From Treponema sp. CETP13 (GTDB lineage: Bacteria > Spirochaetota > Spirochaetia > Treponematales > Treponemataceae): a stretch of DNA of 61,437 nucleotides. This document shows, piece after piece, positions 33,613-43,332 of this stretch (its first letter is position 1; each line of letters begins with the position of its first letter). The stretch covers positions 1 to 61,437 of the forward strand of contig MLPZ01000006.1 of assembly GCA_001885315.1 (NCBI GenBank), written 5' to 3'. The position numbers and the translations under genes were made by a program. The notes beneath the pieces were generated by a model. That model was not told the DNA's origin, made no database searches, and saw nothing but the letters and a program-made list of their open reading frames with translations.

Positions 33613-34419
33613 ATGAAAAAATTAGGTATTTTATGTGCAAGCTTACTTTGTGTTGGCTTATTAGTTGTTGGTTGTTCAAAAAAAGATGAAGAATCAAACG
33701 TTATTAAAGTTGGAGCTACTCCTGAACCTCATGCTGAGATGCTTAAGCTTGTAATAGATAATTTAGCTGATGAAGGATATGATTTGCAAATTGTTGAATT
33801 TACAGATTACGTAACTCCTAATGAAGCGTTAGAAAGTGGACAAATTGATGCAAATTTCTTTCAACATCTTCCGTATATGAATTCATTTAATGAAGAAAAA
33901 GGATATCATATGGTAAGTGCTGGGGGTATTCATATTGAACCAATTGCTTTATATTCAAAAAAAGTAGACTCGTTAAATGATCTTTCTGACGGGGCTTCTA
34001 TAGCTATTCCAAATGATCCAACAAACGAGGGTCGATCGCTACTGCTTTTGCAGTCAGCCGGACTTCTTACTTTGAAAGAAGATGCTGGATTAGCAGCAAC
34101 TCCTTTTGATATTTCAGATAATCCTAAAAACCTACAGTTTACCGAAATAGAAGCTGCTTCATTACCACGTGTGCTTGATGATGTAGATGGTGCAGTCATA
34201 AATGGTAACTATGCAATTCCTGCTGGTTTAGTAGCTACAAGAGATGGATTGTATGTTGAAGGTTCTGATTCTCCGTATGTAAATATAATTGCTGTAAAAG
34301 AAGAAAATAAAAATAGTCCTAAAATTAAAGCTTTGGTAAAAGCATTGCAAAGCGATGAAATTAGTAATTGGATTGAACAACGATATCCTAATGGTGAAGT
34401 TGTAAAGGCTTTTAACTAA
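33613..34419 (+). CDS. metQ: Methionine-binding lipoprotein (NlpA family)
   Basis: The roughly 268-residue product begins with a lipoprotein signal (MKKLGILCASLL ... LLVVGC). The mature protein has the NlpA-family features KVGATPEPHAEMLKLV, QIDANFFQHLPYMN and IPNDPTNEGRSLLLLQ. It delivers D- or L-methionine to MetNI at the outer face of the inner membrane. The ATG at 33613 has GGAGG upstream; the in-frame GTG at 33601 lies on that site and is not the start. A terminator follows. Confidence 0.92.
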   Translation: MKKLGILCASLLCVGLLVVGCSKKDEESNVIKVGATPEPHAEMLKLVIDNLADEGYDLQIVEFTDYVTPNEALESGQIDANFFQHLPYMNSFNEEKGYHMVSAGGIHIEPIALYSKKVDSLNDLSDGASIAIPNDPTNEGRSLLLLQSAGLLTLKEDAGLAATPFDISDNPKNLQFTEIEAASLPRVLDDVDGAVINGNYAIPAGLVATRDGLYVEGSDSPYVNIIAVKEENKNSPKIKALVKALQSDEISNWIEQRYPNGEVVKAFN

Positions 34420-34433
34420 TATTTTCAATAATA

Positions 34434-34470
34434 AAAAAACGCTAGTTATTAAAAACTAGCGTTTTTTTTT
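34434..34470 (+). terminator. Bidirectional rho-independent terminator after metQ
   Basis: A stem of aaaacgctagtt paired with aactagcgtttt is followed by a T-run on the plus strand and preceded by an A-run. It can therefore end transcription of metNIQ and of the convergent gene at 34469-35986. Confidence 0.88.
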
Positions 34471-35986
34471 AATCCTGTAAAAATAATTTTAATAACGATA
34501 CAAAGGAATATAATTTTTTGTATATTTCAATTCCATAAGCTTTAATAGGTTCTTGTGAGAATTTCTCAAGCTCTTTCCAGTTGACTATAAGTTCCGATCG
34601 TTTTTTATCATAATCTTCGATAAGAGATTTTAAGTTTCTCCCATATTCAATAATAAATTGTGTAGATAATTTTAACAACTCGAAACTTGTATCATTAGCA
34701 CTTGAAATAAGATTATTTGCTATATTATGAGCTTCGTGGTCACGATCAGCCCTGATAGTGTAATTTTTAAGCTTAGTTCCTATTTCATTGTCTTCTGCTA
34801 GTGATTTATCAAAATCTGTTATTCTATCTGAAATATTAAGAAGACTATGGTACGCTTCTGACATGGGGTTTGCCAGAGAGGCTGAGGCCCATTCTCCTCG
34901 AACTAATACAAGATCTGAAAATTCACGCATATCTTTTTTGCAAAATTCAATTAAAAATACTTTTAAGAAATTTAATTCTTGAGTATGTGTATAACGATTT
35001 AAGCCGTGTTTAATAAAAGGTAGATTTGAATTTTCATTGTAGTTTTTTAATAACTCTGGAACAGAATTACCAAAAACGTCTTTTATTAGAATAGCTGATT
35101 TTTCTGTTTTTTGTTGAGATTCTATTTTATGTAATATTTGATGTATAGATTTTTTTATTTTTTCAAGTTGTGATTCTACAATATGTTCATTTGTTGGTAT
35201 AGTTTTGATTGTGTATGAAGGGTCTTTTAAAGCTAATTGTATTATTTGTTCAAAAACATTTTCCTTCTGTACGAGTGAAAGTTTATGCGTAATTTTATTC
35301 CATTGTTGAATATTAATAACATTGAAGTTTTTATATTCATTGAGGAATTTGAAAACATCACTCCAGTTTTCTTCAAGAGGCATTGCCCAAGCTATAGCAA
35401 CAAAGTTTTGTAAATCTTCAGTTATGTATTCACCTCGAATAGGTTCAAATTTAGGGCGATATTTAAAATCTCTTTCAGGAATATTACTATCACTTTTCTT
35501 TAATAAAAAATAATAATCAAAATTACAAAAATCTATAAACATCATAAGTTTATTGTAAGTATTATCAATCTTTTCGATTTTTTCTGGAGTAAATTCTTCC
35601 ATGTACATTGCAAGTTTTTCATTTGTTGATTCTATAACTTTTTTGATGTTTACAGTACGTGATATTTTTAAGATGTTCTCTTCATTTAGATCATCTAAAA
35701 GATTTTGTTGGTTTTCAGTACGTTGGCTTCGAATTATTAGATTTCGAAACATATCTGTATTTGTGTTATTTAAAAAAATACTTTGAGCCGGAGCAATCAC
35801 TTTATAGATGTCATAAAAAAATTGTGCAAAACTAGGAAGAGCAAAATCTCCCTTTGTTTTATATAATTTAAATTTTGAATGATTTAATTGTTTTGCAATT
35901 TCTTTGAGCATATGCTTTTTGTCTGCTTCAGAATCATGTGGTATGAAAAATGCTAATAGTCTTTCAAATAAGTTTAACTTAGCCAT
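34469..35986 (-). CDS. Spirochaete-type protein of unknown function (DUF5312-like)
   Basis: The 505-residue soluble, Lys/Asn-rich, mostly helical protein has the N-terminus LNLFERLLAFFIPHDSEADK and a conserved-looking block with LVLVRGEWASASLANPMSEAY. From memory it fits DUF5312, a family restricted to spirochaetes, but I could not check this. No catalytic motif is seen. It stands alone between two terminators, so it has its own promoter and is probably resident rather than acquired. Confidence 0.72.
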   Translation of the reverse strand: MAKLNLFERLLAFFIPHDSEADKKHMLKEIAKQLNHSKFKLYKTKGDFALPSFAQFFYDIYKVIAPAQSIFLNNTNTDMFRNLIIRSQRTENQQNLLDDLNEENILKISRTVNIKKVIESTNEKLAMYMEEFTPEKIEKIDNTYNKLMMFIDFCNFDYYFLLKKSDSNIPERDFKYRPKFEPIRGEYITEDLQNFVAIAWAMPLEENWSDVFKFLNEYKNFNVINIQQWNKITHKLSLVQKENVFEQIIQLALKDPSYTIKTIPTNEHIVESQLEKIKKSIHQILHKIESQQKTEKSAILIKDVFGNSVPELLKNYNENSNLPFIKHGLNRYTHTQELNFLKVFLIEFCKKDMREFSDLVLVRGEWASASLANPMSEAYHSLLNISDRITDFDKSLAEDNEIGTKLKNYTIRADRDHEAHNIANNLISSANDTSFELLKLSTQFIIEYGRNLKSLIEDYDKKRSELIVNWKELEKFSQEPIKAYGIEIYKKLYSFVSLLKLFLQD

Positions 35987-36028
35987 AATTATATTTTCTT
36001 TTAAAAGGGATAATAAGTCAAGGAGTGA

Positions 36029-36078
36029 TAAAAAACAAACAAGCAGAATAAAAAAATGCTTATTCTACTTGTTGGTTT
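36029..36078 (-). terminator. Terminator of the rnf operon
   Basis: On the minus strand, acaagtagaataa pairs with ttattctgcttgt around a short loop, with one mismatch, and is followed by a run rich in T. It lies 20-70 bases past the rnfB stop. Confidence 0.75.
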
Positions 36079-36099
36079 TTATGTTCTATATTTTATTAG

Positions 36100-36921
36100 T
36101 TATATAGATACTTGTACAATATTTTCTACAAGTTTTAAGACTTTTGTAGGGCAGGCTTCAACGCATTCATTACATGATGTACATTTATCATATTGAATAA
36201 GTGGAATCCCGTCTATTACGTGAATTGCATCGTATTTACATGTTCTTTCGCATTTTCCACATTTAATACATGCTGATTTGCACTGTTTAAACACAGCACT
36301 TTTTACAGGGTTGCGGTTTGAGCAAAGAGCAATGGAGCCTTTTCTGTCAGCAGGCACTAACGTCATAATACCTTGAGGACATGCTGTTACACACATACCA
36401 CATCCTGTGCATGCATCGTAGTTTACTATTGGTAAGCCTTCTTTTCCCATATGTAAAGCGTCAAAATTACAAGCTGCAACACAATCACCAAATCCCATAC
36501 AGCCAAAACTGCATAGTTTAGTTCCATTTATACCTAAAGTTTTTGCTGCCGAACAGCTTTTAATTCCTATATAAGAACCTTTATCTTTAGCTATAGTATT
36601 ACCACCTTGACAAGTGCGTACTGCAACGTTTTTTACTGCATCTGTTTTTACACCAAGCACTTCTCCAACTTTTTTAGCAACACTTGGACCACCTGATAAA
36701 CACCCGTTTGCAGGAGCTTCGCCAGCTGCAACAGCAGCAGCAAAACTATCACAGCCAGGATATCCACACGCTCCACAGTTTGCACCAGGGAGTACTTCGC
36801 GAATTTTAGCTATTTTTTCATCTACAGGGATATAAAAAATTTTCTTAAAAATCCCAAGCAAAATACCTAATATAAATGCAAGAGCGAAGGATACTATTAG
36901 GGTAGTTATTATAGTTTTCAT
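36100..36921 (-). CDS. rnfB: Rnf complex subunit RnfB (multi-cluster Fe-S protein)
   Basis: The 273-residue protein has an N-terminal membrane anchor, a 4Fe-4S domain with PGANCGACGYPGCDSF and NGCLSGG, a second cysteine set (CQGG ... CSFGCMGFGDC), and ferredoxin domains with CTGCGMCVTACP, CIKCGKCERTC and CTSCNECVEACP. RnfB accepts electrons from reduced ferredoxin for the complex, which pumps Na+ or H+ while reducing NAD+. It is the last gene of the operon. Confidence 0.94.
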   Translation of the reverse strand: MKTIITTLIVSFALAFILGILLGIFKKIFYIPVDEKIAKIREVLPGANCGACGYPGCDSFAAAVAAGEAPANGCLSGGPSVAKKVGEVLGVKTDAVKNVAVRTCQGGNTIAKDKGSYIGIKSCSAAKTLGINGTKLCSFGCMGFGDCVAACNFDALHMGKEGLPIVNYDACTGCGMCVTACPQGIMTLVPADRKGSIALCSNRNPVKSAVFKQCKSACIKCGKCERTCKYDAIHVIDGIPLIQYDKCTSCNECVEACPTKVLKLVENIVQVSI

Positions 36922-36931
36922 TTTAATCTCC

Positions 36932-37507
36932 TTAAATTAGGCCTGCAAATCCACCAAATGACATTGACAGTAAACCTGCTGCTATAAAGAGGATTGGTGT
37001 TCCTTTTAAAAATGCAGGAATTTCTGCTGTTTCCATTTTTTTGCGAATTCCACTCATGATGACCATTGCGAGTAAGAAACCGCAAGCAGCTCCTAGTGCG
37101 TAAAATATAGCTTCGACAAAATTATATTGTTTAGAAATTGTATTTAATGTAACAGCTAAAATTGCACAGTTTGTTGTAATAAGTGCTAAATATACACCCA
37201 TAGAACTATATAGAGCTGGTGCAGATTTTTTAAGATAAAACTCTACTAATTGTACCAATGATGCTATTACTAAAACAAATAGTAATATTTTAAGAAACTC
37301 TACTCCTAAAGGAGCAAGTACGAAATAGTACAGTGGGTAAGTAACAGCTGTTGCAAGCACCATAACAAATGATGTTGCAATTCCCATGCCTGTTGCTTTC
37401 CCTGTATCTCCAGTCATTCCAATAAAAGGACATAAAGCTAGAAATTGTATAAGTACTACGTTGTCTACGAAACATGATTTTAGAAAAATACTGATTAAGT
37501 CAGACAT
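36932..37507 (-). CDS. rnfA: Rnf complex membrane subunit RnfA
   Basis: The 191-residue protein has six membrane segments with the characteristic CFVDNVVLIQFLALCPFIG start and a LLAMVIMSGIRKKME segment. RnfA and RnfE are inverted-topology homologues forming the membrane core. Its start overlaps the rnfE stop by one base. Confidence 0.94.
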   Translation of the reverse strand: MSDLISIFLKSCFVDNVVLIQFLALCPFIGMTGDTGKATGMGIATSFVMVLATAVTYPLYYFVLAPLGVEFLKILLFVLVIASLVQLVEFYLKKSAPALYSSMGVYLALITTNCAILAVTLNTISKQYNFVEAIFYALGAACGFLLAMVIMSGIRKKMETAEIPAFLKGTPILFIAAGLLSMSFGGFAGLI

Positions 37508-38157
37508 TAGTTAGCTCCTTCTGTTGTAGTTTTATTAGCACTAACTGTTTTTTGTTTTGATCTTTGATTATGAGAACGAGTTATTGCAACAGTTATTGCA
37601 ATAAGAATTCCAAATACAAAAAAACCTCCAGGAGCACTTTTAAAGAATCCGATAGTATATTTTTCGGAAAGGATTTGAATCCCAAATAGAGTTCCTGCCC
37701 CAAAAAATTCACGAATTATAGAAATTACTATGAGAACCCAAGTGTAACCAAGTCCCATACCTAAGGCATCTAGGGCTGATTGTACAAAATTGTTTTTTGA
37801 AGCAAATGCTTCAACGCGACCCATTATAATACAGTTTACTACTATAAGAGGTATAAAAACTCCCATGCTTTCTGAAAGTACAGGGAAATATGCTTGGAGT
37901 ACAAAATCTACTATAGTAACAAAAGTTGCTATAACTACAATAAATACAGGTATACGTATTGAATTTGGAATGATTTTACGAAAGAGGCTAATGATGATTT
38001 CACTCATCACAATAACAAATGTCATACCAATTCCCATACCAATTCCATTAAAAACACTAGTTGTAACGGCTAAGGAAGAACATAATCCAATCATTAATAC
38101 TAATAAAGGATTTTCTTTTATTAGACCGTTAGTAAAAATTTTAAAATTTTTATTCAT
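37507..38157 (-). CDS. rnfE: Rnf complex membrane subunit RnfE
   Basis: The product has 216 residues, about six membrane segments, and the family features LIKENPLLVLMIGLCSSLAV, FIPLIVVNCIIMGR and IREFFGAGTLFG. The ATG at 38157 follows AGGAG and matches the family N-terminus (NKNFKIFTNGLIKENP). A longer frame to 38205 would overlap rnfG and has no support. Confidence 0.93.
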   Translation of the reverse strand: MNKNFKIFTNGLIKENPLLVLMIGLCSSLAVTTSVFNGIGMGIGMTFVIVMSEIIISLFRKIIPNSIRIPVFIVVIATFVTIVDFVLQAYFPVLSESMGVFIPLIVVNCIIMGRVEAFASKNNFVQSALDALGMGLGYTWVLIVISIIREFFGAGTLFGIQILSEKYTIGFFKSAPGGFFVFGILIAITVAITRSHNQRSKQKTVSANKTTTEGAN

Positions 38158-38167
38158 TCTGATTCTC

Positions 38168-39778
38168 CTAATTTGCCACGTACTTGTTATAAGCCTTAGC
38201 AGCAAAATTAACTAGGGCAGTTATTCTTGTTGAAGTTACTGTTGCTCCGCTTATTGCGTCTATAGTTTCTGGTACAGAAAGTTCACCATTTGCAGGTTTG
38301 CCCGTGAATTGATTCCAGAATGATTTTCCAAGGGCTTTATTTCCAAGCATTGGAGTATCGTTTATTTTTGTAATTCGAATACCATCGATAATTCCATTTG
38401 TATTTATCGAAACAAGAACAGATCCGTCATGAGAATAGAGCTTGCCATTTATTTCAAAAGCAATAGCTTTTAGAGTATCATTGTCAAATACTTGTATTCC
38501 TTTTGTAATTGTTAAGTTGTCATCTTCTACTGTGGGTAGCGTTTCAATATCTTTTGTTGTCAATTCAGGGTGATTTTCTACATCATAAATATCAAAAATA
38601 GCTTCAGGAACTGTATATGTAGATCCCTCTGTAATTGTTATAGTAAATGGATCTGCATTTGGAGATGCTTTTTTACCTTCTGCATTTTCTGCGAGCCATT
38701 CTGATGCAGCCCATCCAGCGGCTTGCACAAGATGACTAATCGATTCAGATGTTTTCATTGCATTTTCAATGGCTGTAATTCCGGCTCCTGGACCAAAATA
38801 AGTATCTACAGATTTTCCCTTGAATTGAGAATAAAAACTCTTATTTCTTGCAGCAAGGCCAAAGCCTGGGGCGTCATCAAGTTTCATGATTCTAGCTCCA
38901 AGAATAGTTCGTTTTAAATTAACACCAACAATAACAGTAGCATCATGGTTGTTTGACATTCCTGTCATAGCTACAATAGCTCCTATTATTTTGTTTGTAT
39001 TCATATCTACTACACTAAAGGCATGTCCAGTGGTAAAGCTATTTACTGTTTCTGGTAAATCATTAGTAATCCATTCTACTTTTAAGTTCTCGTTGTTTTG
39101 AATATCGAATATTTCAAACAGTGCTTGACCAAAAGAAAATGGTTTTTCATATGTTACAGGTCCAGTAGGTGCTGCTGATCCGGATGCTCCTCCGAAATTA
39201 TTAGCAAGGTAATCTCCTGCAATGTACACTGCAAAGTTAATTAAGTCTGCATATGCATTAGAAGAAATAGTTGCTCCACTAATTGCATCAAAACTTTCTC
39301 CTGCAACTAAAGATTCCGAGGCGTCAATGCCAGTAAATTGTTCATAAAATTCTGGTTTGAGTGCTTCTTGACCATAACCTGGAGAATCTGATGTTTCTAG
39401 AATTTTCATTCCAGTAATGGTACGTTTCATATCGATACCAACCATAAGTGTAACATGGTCATAAGAAGGTCCATCAACTTGAGCTACTGCTCCGACAACA
39501 GAATCTCCATTGTAAGCAATATATAAGCCATCTATATTATTAAGATTCTCTTTAAGATATTTATTTAAACTCTCAACATCTGTATTGCCTTTTGTTACAT
39601 CATCTACAGTTGTAAATTTAGTAGCATCAGGAAAAACTATCGAAAGTCCTGCGTTTGATTTTTCTGCAGCATGCTCGGCTATAACAGGAGCTGTAAAATT
39701 ATTTACAATAGCCAAAACAGTACACGAAATTGCAGCAAAAGCTGCAAGGGTAAAACCTAATTTTAGGGTGCTTTTCAT
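38168..39778 (-). CDS. rnfG: Rnf subunit RnfG with three FMN-binding-type repeats
   Basis: RnfG normally has about 200 residues: one membrane anchor and one periplasmic domain with FMN covalently bound to the Thr of SGAT. This protein has 536. After the anchor come three related domains. Repeat 1 has SGATISS (T170). Repeat 2 resembles the others (HDATVIVGVNLKRTILGARI, DDAPGFGLAARNKSFYSQF), but where SGAT should be it reads PGAGIT (about 330-335). Repeat 3 has SGATVTS (T513). Two flavin sites are therefore predicted, plus one lost site. The gene sits in the normal rnfG position, so it should serve the same complex. Confidence 0.9.
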   Translation of the reverse strand: MKSTLKLGFTLAAFAAISCTVLAIVNNFTAPVIAEHAAEKSNAGLSIVFPDATKFTTVDDVTKGNTDVESLNKYLKENLNNIDGLYIAYNGDSVVGAVAQVDGPSYDHVTLMVGIDMKRTITGMKILETSDSPGYGQEALKPEFYEQFTGIDASESLVAGESFDAISGATISSNAYADLINFAVYIAGDYLANNFGGASGSAAPTGPVTYEKPFSFGQALFEIFDIQNNENLKVEWITNDLPETVNSFTTGHAFSVVDMNTNKIIGAIVAMTGMSNNHDATVIVGVNLKRTILGARIMKLDDAPGFGLAARNKSFYSQFKGKSVDTYFGPGAGITAIENAMKTSESISHLVQAAGWAASEWLAENAEGKKASPNADPFTITITEGSTYTVPEAIFDIYDVENHPELTTKDIETLPTVEDDNLTITKGIQVFDNDTLKAIAFEINGKLYSHDGSVLVSINTNGIIDGIRITKINDTPMLGNKALGKSFWNQFTGKPANGELSVPETIDAISGATVTSTRITALVNFAAKAYNKYVAN

Positions 39779-40762
39779 TTATTTAGCCCCCTTTTTAGTT
39801 ACATTACTTGGTGTTATATTATCTCTTTTGTAACCATATTTTCGTCCCATAAGATTATTTAGAAATGGAGAAATTGCATTCATAACAAGAATACTAAACA
39901 TTACCCCTTCTGGAAATCCACCAAACTGTCTGATAAGGAAGGTAATTAAACCAGCTCCAAAACCAAATATTAAACGTCCATATTTAGTAACAGGTGTTGT
40001 TGCATAATCTGTTGCCATAAAAACAGCTCCAAACATTAATCCACCAGAAAGAAGGGCGAGTAATACATCTCCACCTGCAATCCATGTTCCTAAAGCAACC
40101 GTTGCAACCATTGCAACAGGAGCTCTCCAATCTATTACTTTAAGAGCTGTTAATACAATAAAAGCTAAGAGGATAAATGCAATAGATGTTTCACCAAGAC
40201 AACCTGCCCTGTTTCCTAGAAAAAATTGTAAATAGGTGCTTTTTGTAGCTACAACAGTAGTTCCAGTTTTAAGTTGTGAAAGCATTGTTGCTCCACTTAA
40301 AACATCTGTTCCTGGTTTTAACCAAGAAAGCCCCATGGCAGTTGGAAAACTTAAAAACATAAATGCACGTCCAGTTAATGCTGGATTAAAAACATTTGAT
40401 CCTAGCCCACCAAAGAACTCTTTTGCAACCACAATAGAAACAAGAGATCCTAGAATTGTTTCCCAGACAGGAGCTCCAGCTGGCAAGACACAGGCTAACA
40501 TGAGCCCTGTAACAACAGCAGATAAATTATTTATTCGGATTGGCTGTTTTGTGACTTTCTGAAAAGCTGCTTCAAAAACAACACAAGAAATAACGCTTGT
40601 TAGAACAACTTCTAATGCTGCAAAACCGAAAATTACAATTGATGAAATTATAATTGGTAACATGCTGATAATAACTGCCAGCATGATTTTTTGTGTTGAA
40701 GATTTACTTTTAAAATGAGGGCTGGAAGAAATGTAAATTTCATTTTTATCTGACGGTGCCAT
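39779..40762 (-). CDS. rnfD: Rnf complex membrane subunit RnfD
   Basis: The 327-residue polytopic protein has the covalent-FMN motif LSGATMLSQ (T159 the expected flavin attachment site) and the typical NVFNPALTGRAFMFLSFP segment. It forms part of the ion path next to RnfG. The start is adjacent to the rnfC stop and the end abuts rnfG by one base, showing tight coupling. Confidence 0.94.
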   Translation of the reverse strand: MAPSDKNEIYISSSPHFKSKSSTQKIMLAVIISMLPIIISSIVIFGFAALEVVLTSVISCVVFEAAFQKVTKQPIRINNLSAVVTGLMLACVLPAGAPVWETILGSLVSIVVAKEFFGGLGSNVFNPALTGRAFMFLSFPTAMGLSWLKPGTDVLSGATMLSQLKTGTTVVATKSTYLQFFLGNRAGCLGETSIAFILLAFIVLTALKVIDWRAPVAMVATVALGTWIAGGDVLLALLSGGLMFGAVFMATDYATTPVTKYGRLIFGFGAGLITFLIRQFGGFPEGVMFSILVMNAISPFLNNLMGRKYGYKRDNITPSNVTKKGAK

Positions 40763-42117
40763 TATTTTCCTTCCTTTATAGTTTTTTTTGCTTGATTAGC
40801 GGCTAATTCAGCTCGAAAAGCTGTTTTTCCCGTACGTATTCGCTGTACGAGTTTTATGTTTGCAGGACACGCATATTGACAGGTACCACAATCAACACAG
40901 TCCATAAGACCGTATTTAACAGCTGCTTTCATATCACCTGCTTTTAATGAGTTTGCTATTAAGACAGGATAAAGTCTACAGGAACATACTTCTACGCATT
41001 TTCCACAGTTAATACAAGGTGTTTCTTCTTCAAGACAAAGTTCTTCCTTGCGCATAAAAAGAACACCTGATGTATTTTTTGCTACAGGAAAATTAGCATT
41101 AATAACACTAAAGCCCATCATAGGACCACCAGAAAGTATTTTTGTAACATTGTCATTCAGTTCAATTACTTCCGGAATTAAATCACCAATAACAGTTCCA
41201 ACAGGAACTATAAGGTTTTTAGATTGTTTGACAGCTTCACCAGAAATGGTTAATGGTCTATCGATAAGGGGTTTGCCTTCTCTAAAAGCTTCTGAAATTG
41301 CAATTAGAGTTCCGACATTTTGTACAACGCATCCAGCATCGGCAGGGAGTCCTTTTGCTGGGATTTCTCTACCGGTAGCAGCTGAAATTATGTTTTTTTC
41401 ACTACCTTGTGGGTATTTTGTTTTAACAAGTACAATTCCCATCTTTTCTGTGAAGCCTGCTTTTTTAATTGCATCCTCTATAGTGGGAATTAGATAAGCT
41501 TTGTTTTCTTCTAGCACAACAGAACCAGCTTCTGCATCAACAAGATGCATTGCTATTGATAGTCCATCGATGACAGCATCTGTGTTCTCTTGTAAGTTTC
41601 GCTCATCAATAGTCAAGTATGGTTCACATTCTGCAGCATTAACTAATACAAAATCAATTTTTTTACCTGCAGGAATAGAAAGTTTTACATGGGTTGGGAA
41701 CGCAGCTCCTCCCATACCAACAATTCCAGCATCTTTTATGCGTTGTATTGCATCTTTTTTAGATACAGTAAATGGATCCATCTTAAGCATGAAATCAGTT
41801 TTATCTGATCCATCAGCTTCAATGATAATGCATAAATCATCTGTGTTAGTTGCTGTAAGTCTATTTTCGATTTTTTTTATTTTACCCGATACAGAAGCGT
41901 GAACTGGTGCTGATATAAAAGCATCAGATTCAGCAATTTTCTGACCGCGTACCACTATATCCCCGACTTTTACGAGAGGTTTGTTAGGGGCTCCTCCCTG
42001 AGTTACAGGGATGCTGACAGTATTATTTGAAGGAAAAACAGCTTCAATAGGCATTTTATTGCTTAGCTCTTTTCGCTCTGGTGGTGTGATTCCACCTTTA
42101 AAGGATAGCATTTTCAT
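40762..42117 (-). CDS. rnfC: Rnf complex subunit RnfC (NADH-interacting)
   Basis: The 451-residue protein has the N-terminal FKGGITPPERKELS, a flavin/NADH-binding domain with KDAGIVGMGGAAFPTHVKL and NAAECEPYL, and two 4Fe-4S motifs (CINCGKCVEVCSC and CVDCGTCQYACPA). The first ends CSC instead of the usual CP. RnfC exchanges electrons with NAD+. It is the first gene of rnfCDGEAB; no ribosome binding site is evident, and the upstream region is shared with a divergent envelope gene. Confidence 0.93.
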   Translation of the reverse strand: MKMLSFKGGITPPERKELSNKMPIEAVFPSNNTVSIPVTQGGAPNKPLVKVGDIVVRGQKIAESDAFISAPVHASVSGKIKKIENRLTATNTDDLCIIIEADGSDKTDFMLKMDPFTVSKKDAIQRIKDAGIVGMGGAAFPTHVKLSIPAGKKIDFVLVNAAECEPYLTIDERNLQENTDAVIDGLSIAMHLVDAEAGSVVLEENKAYLIPTIEDAIKKAGFTEKMGIVLVKTKYPQGSEKNIISAATGREIPAKGLPADAGCVVQNVGTLIAISEAFREGKPLIDRPLTISGEAVKQSKNLIVPVGTVIGDLIPEVIELNDNVTKILSGGPMMGFSVINANFPVAKNTSGVLFMRKEELCLEEETPCINCGKCVEVCSCRLYPVLIANSLKAGDMKAAVKYGLMDCVDCGTCQYACPANIKLVQRIRTGKTAFRAELAANQAKKTIKEGK

Positions 42118-42182
42118 GCCGTTATTTTATGACTATTTAAAATTGTAGTCAATGGATATTTTTTGATTGATTAGGTTATATA

Positions 42183-42211
42183 TTGGTTTTTTGTATTCTT
42201 CTAGATATAAT
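42183..42211 (+). promoter_or_regulatory. Predicted promoter for the outer-membrane protein gene
   Basis: TTGGTT (42183-42188), a 17-base spacer and TATAAT (42206-42211) form a reasonable sigma-70-type promoter. The leader that follows has a small hairpin (gcaga/tctgc, about 42244-42257), then GGAGG before the ATG at 42283. Confidence 0.4.
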
Positions 42212-42282
42212 TATCTTCCTGATGTATAATTTTAATCATGTGAGCAGAAAAATCTGCACTTTAATTTGGAGGTCATCACATC

Positions 42283-43329
42283 ATGACAAAAAAGAATATT
42301 TCACTTCTTGTGATAAGTACATTTTGTACTTTTTTATTTGCTTATAATCCACCCGCAAGTGGGGAGGTTTTGTATGAGTTATCTACACCAGTATCTTTAG
42401 CAAGTGCTTCTTCTGTTGCTGGGGGTGGATTATGGAATGAAAATACTGCACAAATTGTTATAAATCCATCACTTCTAGCTACAGAACAACGCATGGTTGG
42501 AAATATAGCCTATACTGCACTTATTAATTCAAATGATGAAGATTCGTATGGCCAATCAGTATATGCAGGGGCTAGTATTCCAACCCAATATGGAGTATTT
42601 ACTTCGAGCGTACAATGGGCTTATATTCCTTTAGATTCAGTTTATTTAGGCAACTCTTGTACTCTTCGAGGTGCTTATTCGAAAGATATAACAGATAATC
42701 TTTTTGTAGGAGCTGGACTTTATGGTGGTTTTGGAAGTGACTGGTCTTTAGGTTTTGATTTAGGATTTTTATATAATTTTGGATCACTTAACAAGATCCC
42801 GTTTTTAAGTGATGTTCGATGGGGTGGTTCTTTAACAGGAATAGGAAAATCATATAACCCTGAAACAACAGGTTATGTTGATGCAGATGATTCAACAACA
42901 GGTATTCCTTCAATGTTTACTCCTCGAACAGGAGTTGCTGCAACTGTTCTTAATGTAAATAAGGTAAAAATGGGACTATCTGCAGATGTATCTTTCCCTA
43001 CATTTCAAAATGTAATCTTTGATAGCGGATTGCAAGTTGAGATTGCAGATTTTTTGTATGTTAATGGGGGTTGGGAATTTAATTTAAGAGAAACATTGCA
43101 TGATGTTGCAAGTTACTTGCCATCGGTATCTGTTAGCATGAAATTTGGAATAGCTAGTAAAGATGATTCTTATCTTGCAGAACATGGATGGAGCGAAAGC
43201 GAAATCGTTCCAACTGTAGCATATAGAGAATTAACAAATGATACTCAAGTTTTTTCTAGTGGAGTTTCCATGTATCTTGGTTTGCCAGATACTGCTGCGC
43301 CAGAAATTACGCTGTGGGAGGAAGAATAA
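42283..43329 (+). CDS. Outer-membrane beta-barrel protein, PorV/FadL-like (UPF0164-like)
   Basis: The 348-residue product has a signal peptide (MTKKNISLLVISTFCTFLFA) and alternating Gly/aromatic strands typical of a beta-barrel (GAGLYGGFGSDWSLGFDLGF, VSVSMKFGIA). The N-terminal part, with NPSLLATEQR, recalls the PorV/UPF0164 proteins that treponemes have in several copies. Function could be transport or assembly of surface proteins. It is followed after three bases by the large OmpA-domain gene, so they probably act together. Confidence 0.72.
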   Translation: MTKKNISLLVISTFCTFLFAYNPPASGEVLYELSTPVSLASASSVAGGGLWNENTAQIVINPSLLATEQRMVGNIAYTALINSNDEDSYGQSVYAGASIPTQYGVFTSSVQWAYIPLDSVYLGNSCTLRGAYSKDITDNLFVGAGLYGGFGSDWSLGFDLGFLYNFGSLNKIPFLSDVRWGGSLTGIGKSYNPETTGYVDADDSTTGIPSMFTPRTGVAATVLNVNKVKMGLSADVSFPTFQNVIFDSGLQVEIADFLYVNGGWEFNLRETLHDVASYLPSVSVSMKFGIASKDDSYLAEHGWSESEIVPTVAYRELTNDTQVFSSGVSMYLGLPDTAAPEITLWEEE

Positions 43330-43332
43330 TAA

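Noticed and set aside
38158-38205. Longer RnfE start
   Set aside because: It overlaps rnfG, lacks family similarity and has no ribosome binding site; AGGAG supports 38157.
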